The notes below the pieces were generated by a model, which had not been told where the DNA came from, did no database searches, and worked only from the letters and a program-made list of their open reading frames with translations. 64,000 bases of DNA, taken from assembly GCA_029210915.1 (NCBI GenBank), contig JARGGJ010000001.1, positions 39,862 to 103,861 on the forward strand. The letters are read 5' to 3'. Source of the stretch: Patescibacteria group bacterium (GTDB taxonomy: Bacteria > Patescibacteriota > Patescibacteriia > 2-12-FULL-60-25). The translations under genes were made by a program, and so were the position numbers. Position 1 is the first letter of the stretch. The number at the start of each line of letters is the position of its first letter. This document shows, one piece after another, positions 60,813-64,000 of this stretch.

Positions 60813-63005
60813 TATCTGTAAGCCCTCATTTAAAGTAACGGTATTTATGCCGGTACTTTTTATATAGTCAACAAAGGCCTGAAGTGCTTCCGGAGTTGTG
60901 CTATATTCATTACCCCCATACGTTACATCATGGAACATAAACGTTACCCAACTCTTATTGGCAATCGCCAAATCAATAGCGTCTTTTAACTCCTGAACTG
61001 TGGTATTCACGCCAACATGCTGAGTCATCAACAAATAAGGATCCGTATTAGTATAATTAAACCCTTCCTCCACACTGCGTGCGCCGATATAATATCCCGA
61101 ATCCTTAACAAACCGGGTTACCGTATTATTATATTCACCATAGGGGTATACAAATGTGGTAATTGGCCCAAAACCCATGGCTACCAAATCATCTTTAGAT
61201 CCCACTATCTCACCTTGCAACTGCGTTTCATTGAGCTGTGTTAAATGAGCATGGCTTCTGGAATGAGACGCTATTTCATGTCCGTTATTCTGCATATCCA
61301 TAATTTGGCCCACGTTCATATAACCATCATATGTTACATAACCCGATACAATCGCTTGTGTAGTTTTAATTCCCGCCGTGTCAACAATCGGAATTGCGTT
61401 ATCATAAATACTTGTCGTGCCGTCATCAAAAACCAATGTAACCATCGCCTCTGAGAATCTTAACGAGTCCTGTTTTATCATTTTATAATTATCCGTCTCT
61501 AACCAACCAACCAGTGATATTAGATGAAATACTGTTACCTCGACAGCATTAGCAGGCGTTATGAATGAGTAATTAACTGATGCCCAATTTGCGGAAGCCG
61601 GTGGTGAGTTTAACCAAGCATATGAATAAGATCCATCAGTTAATTTATATTGCAATGTAATTTCCGTATCTACATTTGATCTGTAGTCAACAAAAAATGA
61701 ATACGTTGTATTGGGCGATATCGCAACCGGCGTATGCGACCATTTTGCATCACCGGATGAATATGAATTTATTTCCACCCTGGCCGCAGCCGTGCCACCC
61801 GATGCATCGGCAACAGGATAAACAAAGTCTGCACTTAATGTTCCCCAACTATCACCACCCCAACCTTCAGGATTTGATGGACCGCTCGCACTCGCTGTAT
61901 CCAAATTACCATTTGTAATCATATTATTTGGATCCAGCGGCGGCGGAGGAGGTGGTGGTTCAGCCTCGCCTGTTAAGATATAATTATCCGTTTCCAAAAA
62001 GCCTACACCGTTTATTAAATGAAAAGCTGTAACCTCAACAGCATTGGCAGGCGCAGTAAAATTATATGTAGCTGTTTTTGTCCAATTGGTATTTGCCGGC
62101 AAATCCACCAGCCAAGCATAAGCATAACTTCCATTATCCAATTTATATTGCAAAGTTATATTGCTCGAAACATTCGATCTGTAATCATCGCTAAAGTAAT
62201 AAGTATTACCGCCCGTGATACCAACCGCCGGATGCGACCACTTTACATCGCCCGAACTCCAAGAGCTTAGCTCGACTCTAATGGCGCTACCGCCGTTTTG
62301 GCCGGCTACAGGATATACATAGTTTGCCGTATTGGTACCCCATCCTCCCTGAGACCAACCCGATGGAAAACCGGTGTTTGCCGTTTCCAAATTATGATTA
62401 GAAATCAAACTGGTAGGATCCGGCGGTGGTGGAGGTGGCGGCGGTGAAACAACATCAAGCTCTAAACTTACATCATCAACGGTTAATGTTCCCGGGCTGG
62501 ATATCACATGGAATATTGTTACACTTACAACATTGGATGGTACTGTAAACGTATAAGTAACCGTACTCCAATCTGCGGAAGCCGGCACCGATGCAATGAA
62601 TGCATAAGAATAAGTTCCATCGGATAATAAATATCTTGCATCTATTTCAGTAGCAACATCAGCGCGGTAGTGCGTGCCGAACACGTACGTTTGATCGGCA
62701 TCAACCGGAATATCGTCGAAGTACCACTTGGCATCGCCTGTTCCTTCCGTTGAATTTACAGTCACACTAGCCGCGCTGGTATTGCTTATCCCCGGAGCTG
62801 GATAAATAAAATTAGCCTGAACACTCCCCCAAGAACTTTCATGCCAATTGGCAGGTCGAGTGGGGTCGGTCGCCTCCGCCTCCTCGAATCCCGGGTTTGC
62901 TATCAGGTTAACTCCGGCCGCTAAAGTTTTATTTACATTTATAACAAAAATCGCACTCGTTATTACGGTGGCCATTATTACAAAATATAATAGGGGCGAT
63001 TTCAT
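60801..63005 (-). CDS. Secreted polysaccharide deacetylase with three CBM-like repeats
   Basis: 734 residues from the ATG at 63005. Signal LLYFVIMATVITSAIFVINV. Three related jelly-roll modules of the CenC/CBM4-9 kind at about 34-184, 200-345 and 362-509 (each with an N-x-G/L start, a W-rich centre, DAKW/DVKW, and DDV/TDNY end), joined by poly-proline linkers. Residues 521-734 are NodB: LVFDDG (524-529), HSRSH (581-585), VYPYGEYN and FMFHDV. Second Asp and both His present, so active on N-acetylglucosamine polymers or on peptidoglycan is likely. Confidence 0.87.
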   Translation of the reverse strand: MKSPLLYFVIMATVITSAIFVINVNKTLAAGVNLIANPGFEEAEATDPTRPANWHESSWGSVQANFIYPAPGISNTSAASVTVNSTEGTGDAKWYFDDIPVDADQTYVFGTHYRADVATEIDARYLLSDGTYSYAFIASVPASADWSTVTYTFTVPSNVVSVTIFHVISSPGTLTVDDVSLELDVVSPPPPPPPPDPTSLISNHNLETANTGFPSGWSQGGWGTNTANYVYPVAGQNGGSAIRVELSSWSSGDVKWSHPAVGITGGNTYYFSDDYRSNVSSNITLQYKLDNGSYAYAWLVDLPANTNWTKTATYNFTAPANAVEVTAFHLINGVGFLETDNYILTGEAEPPPPPPPLDPNNMITNGNLDTASASGPSNPEGWGGDSWGTLSADFVYPVADASGGTAAARVEINSYSSGDAKWSHTPVAISPNTTYSFFVDYRSNVDTEITLQYKLTDGSYSYAWLNSPPASANWASVNYSFITPANAVEVTVFHLISLVGWLETDNYKMIKQDSLRFSEAMVTLVFDDGTTSIYDNAIPIVDTAGIKTTQAIVSGYVTYDGYMNVGQIMDMQNNGHEIASHSRSHAHLTQLNETQLQGEIVGSKDDLVAMGFGPITTFVYPYGEYNNTVTRFVKDSGYYIGARSVEEGFNYTNTDPYLLMTQHVGVNTTVQELKDAIDLAIANKSWVTFMFHDVTYGGNEYSTTPEALQAFVDYIKSTGINTVTLNEGLQILNN

Positions 63006-63274
63006 AAGTCGTTGATAAATCCACAATGTGGTTTGGAAAGTTTATTCTTTGCATTTCTGTCATTCCCATATTTTAACCTTAGGCTATAATTTCCTAGTTG
63101 GCAAGTGGATAATTATTTGGCTAAATTTAGATAAATATTAAACACTATTAACAATTTATAAACCAACTATAAACAAAAAATCTCCCAAAAAATGAGAGAT
63201 ATAAAAAGTTTAGATTCTAAAAATTTTTGCTATTTGTTTCATGTTATGTGTGTTTAATAAGACCACTTCTCCTT

Positions 63275-63436
63275 TCAATGCATTTTAGACACAGACCGAT
63301 AAAAAACCATATAGTTTCCATGGTTGTTTGGTACAATCTTAATATTCTCCCAAGGCACATAATGCTCGTTGATCAACTTATCAACGTACCTGCAAACCTC
63401 ATCTGTCTGTAGATGATCCTGATAAAATGTCTGCAT
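63275..63436 (-). CDS. Small ORF beside the transposase
   Basis: 53 codons. AAAGGAG stands 6 bases before the ATG and a second CATTGAAAGGAG follows the stop. Reads MQTFYQDHLQTDEVCRYVDK (residues 1-20), a helix, then VPNNHGNYMVFYRSVSKMH. No known motif. The good ribosome binding site speaks for a gene. It may be an accessory of the mobile element. Confidence 0.55.
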   Translation of the reverse strand: MQTFYQDHLQTDEVCRYVDKLINEHYVPWENIKIVPNNHGNYMVFYRSVSKMH

Positions 63437-63488
63437 AACAATCTCCTTTCAATGAACCAATATCAGCTTAGCAAAACATTGCCCTTTG

Positions 63489-64000
63489 TCAATAATCTGT
63501 ACTTGAAGGGTACATCGGTAACAAATTATGATTAAGATAATGAAAATTGATGGGCGGTTCGTAGTTCAGGGTTTGATGAGGTCTATGAAAGTTATACTCC
63601 ACAAGCCATTCGGTTAGGTTCCGGTTGAATAACGTTACATCATTGCTCATATAACCCATTTTAATAAACTCATCTTGCAGAGTGCGATTAAACCTTTCAC
63701 AAACAGCATTGTCTTTGGGCGTACAAACTCTAGAAAAATAATGACCGAGTTTCAGCTTAACACATTCTTCTTCAAAACGCCCCAAGAATTCCGAACCGTT
63801 GTCTGTTTGAACATTCTCGATTTTTCCTTGAAGTAAATAGTGCAATCTCCTTAGGAAGTCCGCCGAGCTTTCAGATGAATGCGAACTATACATTCGTGCA
63901 AAAGCTATCTTTGAATATTTATCGATTGCGGTGATGATATATCTTTTTGAACCCATCCAGTGAATTACTATCGAATCCAAACACATTAAAAATCCATTTA
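63489..64000 (-). mobile_element. Integrase-core transposase (DDE type), partial at window edge
   Basis: Frame open on the minus strand to the edge of the window, 170 residues visible. AIDKYSKIAFARMYSSHSSE, the second Asp in VQTDNGSEFLGRF, and the Glu in NAVCERFNRTLQDEFIKMGY are the rve-domain DDE core; ends with EYNFHRPHQTLNYEPPI. Closest in kind to IS481/IS3-family enzymes. The N-terminal part with DNA-binding helices lies outside the window; no terminal repeat was identified. Confidence 0.88.

Overview
The window looks like part of a Patescibacteria (Candidate Phyla Radiation) chromosome. Supporting signs are the AT-rich dense coding, the many family-specific secreted or membrane proteins without a recognisable name, tail-anchored and lipoprotein genes, polysaccharide-deacetylase/GT2 fusions, TrmB-like one-domain regulators, and promoters that sit almost on the start codon so that several transcripts look leaderless. 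TGA is used as a stop codon. No rRNA, tRNA or CRISPR array was seen. The lineage assignment is inference from gene content, not from a marker gene.

Layout. 0-8 kb: a partial gene, a phosphoribosyltransferase-like protein, DedA, glycerol kinase, a CYTH phosphatase, a K+-independent type proton pyrophosphatase and a gluzincin-like protein. 8-18 kb: three pentapeptide-repeat genes and one unrelated gene that share a promoter, a 5' leader and a terminator design, interleaved with HflX, PAP2, a secreted beta-propeller and an ECF sigma/membrane-protein/secreted-protein set. 18-29 kb: secreted protein, UppP, HIT, nucleotidyltransferase, YvcK, diguanylate cyclase, HAD phosphatase and small unknowns. 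29-39 kb: an ABC exporter preceded by a 38-codon leaderless ORF and a terminator, a 1144-residue membrane-anchored protein, and MsrB/MsrA. 47-53 kb: a receiver-like protein and TrmB regulator transcribed divergently, a CbiB/CbiZ cobinamide-salvage pair, a CDP-alcohol phosphatidyltransferase and TypA/BipA. 53-64 kb: a lipoprotein, two adjacent GH18-like/NodB proteins (one fused to a processive GT2 synthase and catalytically degenerate in NodB), a CBM-repeat deacetylase, and a transposase cut by the window edge.

The most unusual system lies at 39.7-46.0 kb: a regulator, a PP-loop ATPase with an N-terminal Zn-ribbon, a radical SAM-SPASM-methyltransferase fusion, a 44-residue peptide gene with its own promoter, a 67-residue PqqD-like recognition protein, and two further radical SAM-SPASM enzymes. 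This reads as a RiPP (ribosomally made, post-translationally modified peptide) locus of a composition I do not recognise. It is bracketed by two 280-bp direct repeats (94% identical by my count) and ends in a truncated FtsX/MacB-type permease, possibly the remnant of its exporter.

Two housekeeping genes (hflX, uppP) carry in-frame insertions derived from palindromic repeats, and intergenic spaces hold several families of dispersed palindromes and tandem repeats.
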